Assembly (NCBI RefSeq): GCF_000332095.2
Contig: NZ_KI913949.1
Location: forward strand, 3,556,596-3,620,595
DNA from: Leptolyngbya sp. PCC 6406
Lineage (GTDB): Bacteria; Cyanobacteriota; Cyanobacteriia; Phormidesmidales; Phormidesmidaceae
Direction of reading: 5' to 3'
DNA: 64,000 bases
Shown piece after piece: positions 55,301-60,570 of the stretch. The first letter of the stretch is position 1. Each line of letters starts with the position of its first letter. Position numbers and translations under genes: made by a program. The notes under the pieces are model-generated. The model made no database searches and was not told the DNA's origin. It worked only from the letters and a program-made list of their open reading frames with translations.

Positions 55301-55450
55301 GGTGAGCCACGATCGCAGTAGGTCGGCCTCGATGTTGCGGTTGTTGGGGCGGGCCTCCCAGTTGCCTAGGTAGCGGTAGCCTAGGTGGGTTTGAAACAAC
55401 TGGACGACTCGATTTTGGGTGGCTCGTTCCCGTTGGCCGACGGTGCTCAC
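52295..55450 (-). CDS. hsdR: Type I restriction enzyme R subunit HsdR
   Basis: HsdR is the translocating and cleaving subunit of a type I restriction-modification complex. From the GTG at 55450, which has AAGGAG 8 bp upstream, it has 1051 residues. The PD-(D/E)XK nuclease is at RRPDLVLYVNGIALGILELKK (about 133-153, split as PD 135-136 and ELK 150-152). Helicase motifs are GSGKS (298-302), DECH (411-414) and FTGTP. All look intact. The frame is open to 55567, but the extra 39 residues lack a ribosome binding site. hsdM and hsdS lie 5-8 kb away on the same strand, separated by foreign genes. The length fits the family. Confidence 0.93.
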   Translation of the reverse strand: MSTVGQRERATQNRVVQLFQTHLGYRYLGNWEARPNNRNIEADLLRSWLTRQGVSETLIAKALRELDQAAALGDSQNLYDANKAVYGLLRYGIKVKAGAGEQTQTVPLIDWQQPENNDFALAEEVTLKGQNNRRPDLVLYVNGIALGILELKKGSVDVAKGIRQNLDNQRKEFNRAFFTTQQLVMAGNDTQGLRYGTIETAEKYYLTWKEENPRYTPKTDPKSHKYLPTIDPAISDNALDTALVRLCAKGRLLELIHDFTVFDAGIKKTCRHNQYFGIKAAQQRVPQREGGIIWHTQGSGKSLTMVWLAKWLRENATDARVLIITDRTELDEQIEGVFHGVDEAIYRTTSGTDLIAKLNSPTPWLLCSLVHKFGNRDEADSSQSTDEFIQDLQRNLPSNFSPKGNLFVFVDECHRTQSGKLHTAMTTLLPGAMFIGFTGTPLLKADQQTSLEVFGTYIHTYKFDEAVSDGVVLDLRYEARDIDQHLTSQQKVDQWFEAKTRSLSELAKSQLKKRWGTMRNVLSSQSRLEMIANDILMDMETKPRLMDGRGNAILVCASIYQACKIYEIFSHTDLAGKCAIVTSYKPGPADIKGEETGEGETEKLNQYAIYRRMLAEYFNEPEDRAMHRVAEFEQQVKDRFKKEPGQMRLLIVVDKLLTGFDAPSATYLYIDKNMQDHGLFQAICRVNRLDGDDKEYGYIVDYKDLFKSLEGAITDYTSGAFENYDAEDVAGLLCDRIEKGRDRLEDLREQVKALCEPVRLPRERLDYLHYFCAEDTADKTALAANEPKRVALYQVVAALVRAYANLANEMAAAGYSPQEIATIQAEVKHYETMGHEVKIASGDYIDMKQYEPAMRRLLDSYIRADPSETISDLDEMGLIDLIVQRGTTAACEQLPKGIRDNQDAVAETIENNLRRVITEESPVNPKYYDRMSELLDALIQQRRQQAISYQEYLEQVKQLAGQVKPAADADLDSYPTSLDTPAKRSLYDNLGQNEALALRIDTAVRYTKKADWIGNKFKEREVARAVREESAGYNVNLDQVMELLKNQREYQ

Positions 55451-55576
55451 GGCTGTGCTCCTTGATGGGTGCCCGAGGTTGGGCTGCTTAACCAGTGTTC
55501 CCCAGTTATAGCAAGCCGTTTTTGGGCCAATCACTCGTTTGGGAAATGCCTCACGAAAACCAGACATTACCCGAAC

Positions 55577-56278
55577 TCATGCTGCCAGGGGAATTTCGCA
55601 CCGGATGGCTTCTTCGATCTGGCTGAAGTCACAATCGTAGTCTTCGACCAGGTCTTGCAGTGAGTCTCCAGCTTTGTACCGCTCGGCGATGATGTGGGTG
55701 GGGATGCCGGTGCCGTCGATGACCAAGCGACCGAAGGCGATGCGGGGGTCGATGACGACGATGCGGGGGTTGTGGGCTTCGTCGGAGCGGGTGAAAGGGT
55801 AGAGCTTGATGGCGAGGCCGGTGTCGTCGGGTTCGATGCGCTCTAGGTGTTGGGTGAGCACGGCTTTGAGCTGGGTTTGGCCCTGGGCAGAGGCGTTGAT
55901 CAGGGTGCCATAGCGCTCGATGAAGAGGCTAATGCCGTCGGTGCGAAATTCTTCGTGGGCTAGGGGGTGGGAGACCTGGAGCTGGGCTTCGAGGTAGTCG
56001 AGGGCGGTGCGGACGTTGTCGAGCTGAATTTTGTGGTGTTTGCGGATGGCGCGTAGAACGTGGATCTCGATCAGGTTGGTGAAGGAGAGCAGGCGGGGCG
56101 TTTGTGGGGGAACGGCGATCAGGGGCTCGAAGAAGCGTTTGCCCTGGCTGACGGGGTATGAGCGGCCAACTGTCCACGACCGAATGGTGCCCACGGGAAT
56201 GCGTAGGTAGCGGGCGGCATCGGGGAGGGTGTAGGTGGAGATGTCTCTCGGGTCGCGACCCTGGTAGAGATCGGTCAT
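55577..56278 (-). CDS. DUF433 protein with N-terminal HTH
   Basis: The 233-residue protein has an N-terminal helix-turn-helix of the MerR/AlpA sort (YTLPDAARYLRIPVGTIRSW, about 16-35) and a C-terminal DUF433 domain with RIVVIDPRIAFGRLVIDGTGIPTHIIAERY (split: RIVVIDPRIAFG, GTGIPTHIIAERY) and GDSLQDLVEDYD. DUF433 proteins are often antitoxin-like and pair with PIN-fold toxins; no PIN gene is next to it. It lies 126 bp before hsdR on the same strand and could regulate it. An hsdS tail fragment lies 77 bp upstream. Confidence 0.8.
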   Translation of the reverse strand: MTDLYQGRDPRDISTYTLPDAARYLRIPVGTIRSWTVGRSYPVSQGKRFFEPLIAVPPQTPRLLSFTNLIEIHVLRAIRKHHKIQLDNVRTALDYLEAQLQVSHPLAHEEFRTDGISLFIERYGTLINASAQGQTQLKAVLTQHLERIEPDDTGLAIKLYPFTRSDEAHNPRIVVIDPRIAFGRLVIDGTGIPTHIIAERYKAGDSLQDLVEDYDCDFSQIEEAIRCEIPLAA

Positions 56279-56354
56279 GGTGGCCTGGATAGTTCAGGGA
56301 TGGCTCTCATTATCAACCAGATAGGGGAATCGGAATAACTTATACCAACAGCAC

Positions 56355-56438
56355 TCACCCGGTAAGGATCTGCTGAATCATGCCCTGGTTGATGGCCTGT
56401 TTTTTGGCGCAGTGGGTCTCTAGGGGGGCGATCGCCCC
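56355..56438 (-). pseudogene. hsdS 3'-end fragment 1
   Basis: On the minus strand this stretch encodes AIAPLETHCAKKQAINQG followed by MIQQILTG and a stop (TGA at 56357-56355). It aligns with the C-terminus of the complete HsdS at 60558, which reads ALETRRTKTQAIKQG and MMQQLLTG. At least 15 of 23 positions agree. It has no start codon and is a decayed tail. It lies between the PD-(D/E)XK gene (ending 56445) and the DUF433 gene (starting 56278). Confidence 0.85.
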
Positions 56439-56444
56439 CCTTTT

Positions 56445-57668
56445 CTATCCCTGGGCTGTCCCAAAGGCTTGCACGATCGCCTCATCAATTCTAGGTAGCT
56501 CATTGGTAAGGAACTGCTGCCAGAACTGCCGCACGTCGTCTTCAATGTCACTGATAAACATCTCCGGGCGAAGGTCTTCGGAGATGATTCTTTCGACGAG
56601 AGCCAGCCATTTCACTTCTGGGCTCGGCTGTTGTGTGGTGAATCCGAGGATGTTGTGGTCTTTGATGGATAGGTAGATTGATTGGCGAATATTGGGATCG
56701 CCTGGTCCGAGGCAGAGAATGAGCTTGAGAATGGGGGGCTCGACATGGAACTGAAGTAGCAGAATTCGTTGCGATTTCGTCCAGCCTTGGCAGCTTGTAT
56801 AAGCAGGAAAGTCATCCCACCTGGGAACGGAAAAGCTGAGGATCTTTCTCGCGGTCCAGCTATCGTCAAAAACGATCTGATCCGGTGAAGCCTCGTTCAC
56901 CAACTTTTTGACCAGCTTATAGGCTTCGATATCTAGGGCCGGACGATGCTCGTAGATGAGGTCGATCGCTGCCTGATGCTTTAGGTAGATATCGCGGCAG
57001 AGCTTGGCGATTTCGGAGTCTTCCATGAGGTGTCGGTTGATGAGGGTGCTGTAGTGCTGCATGAGGGTGCAGACTTCGGGCTGGAGGGTGGCGCGGTGAC
57101 GATCGCACACCTCCCCAATCAAGTCTGCGACTTTGCGATAGCTGTAAACGCACCAGTGCTCTTGGTCTGCTTCGCCATCGGGAAAGATGCCTTGGGGCGT
57201 GAGGAAGACGAAGATTTGGCGGTAGTTGGGGAATTCCTGCTGAACGATTTGGCGGTAGCGCTGGAGCTGGTTAGAGTGCTCACCAGAATCGACCTTGTTC
57301 TCAATGGCACAGACGATTTGGCTACCGGGGGAAACCAGCAGGATGTCGATATTTTTCCACTCGCGGCGGACTTCGGTATCGGTGAGATCGGCAATGTCAA
57401 TGTCGATGGGGCTGACGGTGGCGTTGTTGGCTCCTAGCAAGAGCTGTTTGAGGAAGGCTTTGAGAAAGATATCGCGGAGGTGATGGGGAGCGTTGGGGTT
57501 GAGCAGGAAGGAGAGGAAGCGGGAGTGGCGGATCTCCTGCCGCACCATGCCCACGGCTTCAAAGATGTTGAACTGGTTGAGCAGGCTTTCTAGGCGTTCG
57601 AGGTCGGCGTTATTGACGACGAGCTGCTCTAGCAGCTTTTGGGGATCAGGGGCGGGCATATTCATCAT
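56445..57668 (-). CDS. PD-(D/E)XK nuclease superfamily protein
   Basis: The 407-residue protein has the active-site pattern of PD-(D/E)XK nucleases: WKNIDILLV with Asp108, then CAIENKVDSGEHSNQLQRY with Glu123 and Lys125. RHSRFLSFLLNPNAPHHL (about 48-65) is typical of the PDDEXK_4 family found in defence islands and prophages. The rest is helical and of unknown function. Its ATG overlaps the TGA of the truncated PIN toxin frame (TGATG at 57670-57666), so it is translationally coupled to that stump and the antitoxin upstream. Confidence 0.82.
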   Translation of the reverse strand: MMNMPAPDPQKLLEQLVVNNADLERLESLLNQFNIFEAVGMVRQEIRHSRFLSFLLNPNAPHHLRDIFLKAFLKQLLLGANNATVSPIDIDIADLTDTEVRREWKNIDILLVSPGSQIVCAIENKVDSGEHSNQLQRYRQIVQQEFPNYRQIFVFLTPQGIFPDGEADQEHWCVYSYRKVADLIGEVCDRHRATLQPEVCTLMQHYSTLINRHLMEDSEIAKLCRDIYLKHQAAIDLIYEHRPALDIEAYKLVKKLVNEASPDQIVFDDSWTARKILSFSVPRWDDFPAYTSCQGWTKSQRILLLQFHVEPPILKLILCLGPGDPNIRQSIYLSIKDHNILGFTTQQPSPEVKWLALVERIISEDLRPEMFISDIEDDVRQFWQQFLTNELPRIDEAIVQAFGTAQG

Positions 57669-57775
57669 CAGCTATCGGTATCGGCTTGAGCGATGAGCGT
57701 TTGAAGATTGCTGGAAAGCCGTTGGTCTTCTAAGGCATACCAGAGCCAGATGTGGGTATCGAGGAGTAGCTTCAC
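57668..57775 (-). pseudogene. Truncated PIN-domain (VapC-like) toxin
   Basis: A 35-codon frame begins with GTG at 57775, overlapping the antitoxin stop by 4 bp (GTGA). It encodes KLLLDTHIWLWYALEDQRLS, the classic first strand and helix of a PIN toxin with the first acidic active-site Asp. The frame stops after QADTDS, about a quarter of a normal VapC (about 130 residues), and the stop overlaps the nuclease start. It cannot be an active toxin. Confidence 0.85.
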
Positions 57776-58035
57776 TGAAGAACTTCCCAATCGCTTTCGG
57801 GCACTGCCGGGGAAATGATGTCGCCATGAATGACACCTGTGCCCTTCATGAAACCAAAGGCTGGGCGGTGGGGGCGGTTGGCAGGTTCAGCGTGAGACTC
57901 ACGATTTTGGATGAGTTCGTCTTTTAAGGACTGGAGCAGCAGCTCAATGACAGCAATGCGTTCTTCAATTGAAGCGCCATGCAGTTGATTCAAGATATCT
58001 ACGTCTAGCATGACCTGTGCCTCGTCGTTAGTCAT
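57772..58035 (-). CDS. VapB-type antitoxin A
   Basis: The 87-residue protein has a leading half with LDVDILNQLHGASIEERIAV and a C-terminal tail with RPAFGFMKGTG and SDWEVLQ, the layout of antitoxins that precede PIN toxins in cyanobacteria. It overlaps the truncated PIN frame by 4 bp. A paralogue at 59003-59224 matches it at about 32 of the first 41 positions. Upstream of the ATG is an hsdS tail fragment, whose stop TGA overlaps the ATG. It is now an orphan antitoxin. Confidence 0.8.
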   Translation of the reverse strand: MTNDEAQVMLDVDILNQLHGASIEERIAVIELLLQSLKDELIQNRESHAEPANRPHRPAFGFMKGTGVIHGDIISPAVPESDWEVLQ

Positions 58036-58079
58036 TGGCTGGCTGAGGCAATTGTAAGGCGCACTCGTCCGGTGAGGCG
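58032..58079 (-). pseudogene. hsdS 3'-end fragment 2
   Basis: The minus strand reads RLTGRVRLTIASASQ and stops at TGA (58034-58032), which overlaps the ATG of antitoxin A. RLTGRVRL corresponds to LLTGKVRL at the end of the complete HsdS, and its DNA agrees at 21 of 24 positions with fragment 3. It is short, but the match and position are the same as for fragments 1 and 3. Confidence 0.65.
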
Positions 58080-58126
58080 ATCGCTGTCGTTAAACCCCAA
58101 AAGTCTAGCGGTTCCATCCCCAATCC

Positions 58127-58363
58127 CTAGGATGCCGCAATGTATTGATAGGCGCGGGCTTTGGCTAGCCGCAGCAGGTGTTCTAGCATCAGGTACTGAT
58201 CTAGCTCGGCTTTTTCTTCGGCGGTGAGGGCTGCTGTTTTTTCACGAAAGATCAAATCGGCGACCTGCTCTTTTGCCACCTCAGAGGGCTGGAAGTTAAT
58301 CAGGCTTTGGGGGGTGGTGCCTGCTGCAATGAATTCAATAATTTCTTCGTATGCCCTGGTCAT
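58127..58363 (-). CDS. Small helical protein, antitoxin-like, unknown
   Basis: From the ATG at 58363 it has 78 residues: TRAYEEIIEFIAAGTTPQSL, then SEVAKEQVADLIFREKT, LTAEEKAELDQYLMLEHLLR and a C-terminal ARAYQYIAAS. This is the layout of short cyanobacterial proteins commonly found as stand-alone or first genes of toxin-antitoxin-like pairs. No partner follows it here. The ATG at 58378 is an alternative start. Function is not known. Confidence 0.7.
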   Translation of the reverse strand: MTRAYEEIIEFIAAGTTPQSLINFQPSEVAKEQVADLIFREKTAALTAEEKAELDQYLMLEHLLRLAKARAYQYIAAS

Positions 58364-58405
58364 GGCGGTGGGAGGCATTGGTGCGATCGCACTATTTCGG
58401 TGAAC

Positions 58406-58550
58406 CTAGTACTCTGCGGCGGAAATACCCTGGCCGTTCTATCGTGGCACACTCGGCCCCTCACCCTAGCCCTCTCCCAAGGGGAGAGGGGACCGGAAAA
58501 TGTTGGGCTGACGCGACAATAGTGGACTGATTTACGCCCTGCGGTACTAG
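58406..58550. mobile_element. 144-bp MITE-like element, copy 3
   Basis: This 145-bp copy begins CTAGTACTCTGCGGCGGAAA and ends TTTACGCCCTGCGGTACTAG. It matches copy 1 along its full length with few differences and lies between the antitoxin-like gene and mazE. No coding capacity. Confidence 0.82.
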
Positions 58551-58613
58551 CTCAATCTTAAGGGGTGTCCATTGGTGCTGGCCAAGCTCTGATACTTAAG
58601 ACTGGCTAGGATG

Positions 58614-58628
58614 TTATACAAAGTATAA
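58614..58628. promoter_or_regulatory. Candidate operator before mazE
   Basis: A perfect palindrome TTATAC-AAA-GTATAA (58614-58628) lies 13 bp before the mazE ATG. It overlaps a TATAAT-like promoter element. MazE-type antitoxins repress their own operon through palindromes of this size, so it may be the autoregulatory site. Confidence 0.5.
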
Positions 58629-58640
58629 TTTCTTGGCAAC

Positions 58641-58892
58641 ATGGATATTCAGCTTAAAAAGTGGGGCAATAGCCTTGGTCTGCGAATTCCCCATCGGCTG
58701 GTGGAGAGCTTTGGGTGGGATGAAAACTCTACGGTCGAAATGCTAGAGGTGGATGGGGCGTTGGTGATCCGTAAGAAAGCGGTGGCAACATCCCTCGATC
58801 AGCTGTTGGCGAGTATTCCTGCCGATTTTCGCTATTCCACTGATGTGGATCATTTTATGAACAGCGGGCCACAGGGACAAGAATTGCTATAG
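58641..58892 (+). CDS. mazE: MazE/AbrB-type antitoxin
   Basis: The 83-residue protein opens MDIQLKKWGNSLGLRIPHRL, the swapped-hairpin AbrB DNA-binding fold of MazE antitoxins, and has LEVDGALVIRKK. The C-terminal tail, which would bind MazF, ends DVDHFMNSGPQGQELL. It is on the plus strand, against its neighbours, with its own palindrome-containing promoter. The downstream mazF is truncated, so this antitoxin has no functional partner in the window. Confidence 0.85.
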   Translation: MDIQLKKWGNSLGLRIPHRLVESFGWDENSTVEMLEVDGALVIRKKAVATSLDQLLASIPADFRYSTDVDHFMNSGPQGQELL

Positions 58893-58907
58893 CGAAGGAG
58901 AGCATGA

Positions 58908-59030
58908 ATGCAGCTTCGCCGAGGTGAGGTGATTCGCGTCAACTTGAACCCGACCCAGAGTAGAGAGCAAGTGGGTATCCAGGACAATCATGCTGATGCT
59001 TCTCAGTCTTCGGCAGCGACGGGCTCGTAG
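58908..59030 (+). pseudogene. Truncated mazF toxin gene
   Basis: From the ATG at 58908, 15 bp after mazE, the frame encodes QLRRGEVIRVNLNPTQSREQ, the well-known MazF N-terminus. After about codon 27 the sequence leaves the MazF family and runs antisense into the end of antitoxin B, stopping at 59030. A deletion with its joint near 58980-59003 has removed at least 75 codons of the toxin. Confidence 0.85.
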
Positions 59031-59224
59031 GGATCTTCGTAGGAGCATACTGTGCCGCGAAGAGGACGCTGTTCAGCGCTAGATTGGGCGTTGCTAGCAC
59101 GAAGATCCTGCTTGAGGGACTTCAGAATCATCTCAATGACGGCAATGCGTTCTTCGATTGAGGCCCCGTTCAGTTGATTCAAGATGTCTGTGTCTAACAT
59201 GACCGGTGCCTTGTCGTTAGTCAT
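59003..59224 (-). CDS. VapB-type antitoxin B, C-terminally cut
   Basis: From the ATG at 59224 it has 73 residues and shares LDTDILNQLNGASIEERIAV with antitoxin A. Where A continues to a full tail, this one stops after EDPYEPVAAED, about 14 residues short, at the same joint that cuts mazF. Its toxin partner is missing. In the same frame the upstream DNA reads LLTGRVRLTKP (hsdS fragment 3), so an hsdS tail is fused in frame to it. Confidence 0.72.
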   Translation of the reverse strand: MTNDKAPVMLDTDILNQLNGASIEERIAVIEMILKSLKQDLRASNAQSSAEQRPLRGTVCSYEDPYEPVAAED

Positions 59225-59266
59225 GGGCTTGGTAAGGCGCACCCGCCCGGTGAGGAGCTGCTACAT
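59225..59266 (-). pseudogene. hsdS 3'-end fragment 3
   Basis: The minus strand reads ATG, TAG, then QLLTGRVRLTKP, continuing in frame into antitoxin B. The complete HsdS has MMQQLLTGKVRL here, so a CAG codon seems to have become TAG. The ATG overlaps the stop of the zeta partner gene (TGA at 59268-59266). Together with fragments 1 and 2 it shows repeated hsdS ends at cassette borders. Confidence 0.78.
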
Positions 59267-59532
59267 CACTTAATCACCTCATCGTATTGGGTGGTGTCGT
59301 CATCTTGCTGCTGTTCCATAGCCCCAAATATATCTTCTAAGGAAGTTTCATCAACCCATGCTCGACGCTCTTGGGTATAGTCGGCTGGGGCATCGTCGCC
59401 AATGATTAGAGGTTTGCCATCGCGCCAGATAACGGCATAGTGGCCCAGGCGGCGTTTGCGCTCTAGGGTATCGGCGGCAACTTGTCTTAGGGTCTCTAAG
59501 ATTTTTTGAGTGTCGGGGGGAATGCGGGTCAT
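59266..59532 (-). CDS. Small partner of the zeta-like ATPase
   Basis: The 88-residue protein begins with a helical stretch ([20 protein letters not shown]) followed by [20 protein letters not shown], which recalls small proteins accompanying zeta-like toxins in cyanobacteria. It overlaps the upstream zeta-like gene by 4 bp (ATGA), so the two are translationally coupled. It may be the antitoxin of the pair; this rests on context only. An hsdS tail fragment starts at its stop codon. Confidence 0.72.
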   Translation of the reverse strand: MTRIPPDTQKILETLRQVAADTLERKRRLGHYAVIWRDGKPLIIGDDAPADYTQERRAWVDETSLEDIFGAMEQQQDDDTTQYDEVIK

Positions 59533-60113
59533 TGTTCTGCCTCCTGGGTTAGCTGCTGGAATAGTTCAGGATTAAGGATTTCGCGGGTTTCCCCTTGCTG
59601 GATGAAGACGGGCTGGGGAGTGTCGCCGTTGTTCATAAAGCATTGGGTACGGTCAACGGCATGGCTGAACTCATGGAGCAGGTTTCGCAGGCTGCGGGGA
59701 AAGCGGCGTTCGATGTCTTCTAGGGGGATGTTGTGACCACCGTGGGCAACTCGCTCGGCAACTCGCAGTCTAGACAGTTCTACACTCGGCAGGGCCAGGT
59801 AAATGAGTTCTACTCGCCACCCTTCTGATCGTAATCGTCGGATGAGCCTGAGATAGCTGCGACCCGCCAGGGTGGTTTCAAAGGCAAAGTCTTGTCGGGC
59901 CTGGATGCGGTTTTCGATTTCTCGAAGAAAGATGCGGCTGGCGGCCAGTAGTTCGGCTTCTGGGGCTAGGGGCGACAGGCCAGCGGCGATCAGGTCAGCG
60001 TTGACGAAGTTACGGCAGTTGGCGGCAGTGGGCAAATAGGACAGGGCAAAGGTGGTTTTGCCTGCGCCGTTGGGGCCAGCGATAATCCAGCAGGTGGGGG
60101 GAGCAATGAACAT
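59529..60113 (-). CDS. Zeta-toxin-like P-loop ATPase
   Basis: The 194-residue protein has a Walker A motif [12 protein letters not shown] (11-22) and the zeta-family order: [33 protein letters not shown] and [21 protein letters not shown]. Zeta toxins phosphorylate UDP-GlcNAc and block cell wall synthesis; many chromosomal relatives have unknown targets. The Asp and Glu next to the nucleotide site (NADLIA, FET) are present. It is the first gene of a two-gene unit with the small partner. Confidence 0.83.
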   Translation of the reverse strand: MFIAPPTCWIIAGPNGAGKTTFALSYLPTAANCRNFVNADLIAAGLSPLAPEAELLAASRIFLREIENRIQARQDFAFETTLAGRSYLRLIRRLRSEGWRVELIYLALPSVELSRLRVAERVAHGGHNIPLEDIERRFPRSLRNLLHEFSHAVDRTQCFMNNGDTPQPVFIQQGETREILNPELFQQLTQEAEQ

Positions 60114-60140
60114 ACTGGCAGGATTCTAGAGTAGGGATTC

Positions 60141-60190
60141 AATTAACAATTGACAATTGACAATTGACAATTAATAATTATCAATTGTTA
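60141..60190. repeat. CAATTGA-type short tandem repeat, border 1
   Basis: Heptamers CAATTGA repeat about three times, followed by TTAATAATTATCAATTG. This AT-rich array is bounded by the zeta-like gene and the stop codon of the S23-type gene, whose TAA lies inside it. The same repeat family occurs at 60541-60570, 61831-61863, 61884-61917 and 63110-63142. Confidence 0.85.
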
Positions 60191-60541
60191 GCTTGCTTTG
60201 GTGGATTTGACGATCGCTGTGAGGAGCTTGAGGAGTTCGATACAGTCCTGGTTGATAGACTCGAAGCCTTTAATATCAATATAATCGGCCTGATGCAGCA
60301 ATTCTAGCCAGTATTGGGTTTCGTTGGCTTCTTTGAGGGCGATCGCTAGTTTGTGAACAAAGTCAGCTCGACTCTCAGCATGTTCTGACTCTCGAACTAA
60401 AGCCCCAATCGCGGTGCCGCTGCGTAAAAGCTGTTTGGTTAGCACGTATTCACGTTTCTCTTGATTGAGATGCTGTGACAGTTTCACAATCCGCAACGCA
60501 AACGCAAATGATTTTTCCTTTGCAATATTTTTCCGCACCAT
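60188..60541 (-). CDS. S23/four-helix-bundle protein
   Basis: From the ATG at 60541 it has 117 residues and matches the four-helix-bundle family that includes the 23S rRNA intervening-sequence protein: FAFALRIVKLSQHL, LTKQLLRSGTAIGALVRE, SRADFVHKLAIALKEANETQ and the C-terminal LLKLLTAIVKSTK. Members outside rRNA genes are common next to diversified or defence genes; function is unknown. It is precisely enclosed by two AT-rich tandem repeats (60141-60190 and 60541-60570) behind hsdS, so it looks like a separate cassette. Confidence 0.83.
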   Translation of the reverse strand: MVRKNIAKEKSFAFALRIVKLSQHLNQEKREYVLTKQLLRSGTAIGALVRESEHAESRADFVHKLAIALKEANETQYWLELLHQADYIDIKGFESINQDCIELLKLLTAIVKSTKAS

Positions 60542-60570
60542 TATCAATTGTCAATTATTAATTATCAATT
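60541..60570. repeat. CAATTGA-type short tandem repeat, border 2
   Basis: The run TTATCAATTGTCAATTATTA and its continuation lie between the S23-type gene and hsdS. It overlaps the first codon of the former and supplies the last codons and stop of hsdS (GIDN). Confidence 0.85.

Noticed and set aside
60188-60541. Diversity-generating retroelement
   Set aside because: The S23-type protein is compatible, but there is no reverse transcriptase or template repeat in the window.
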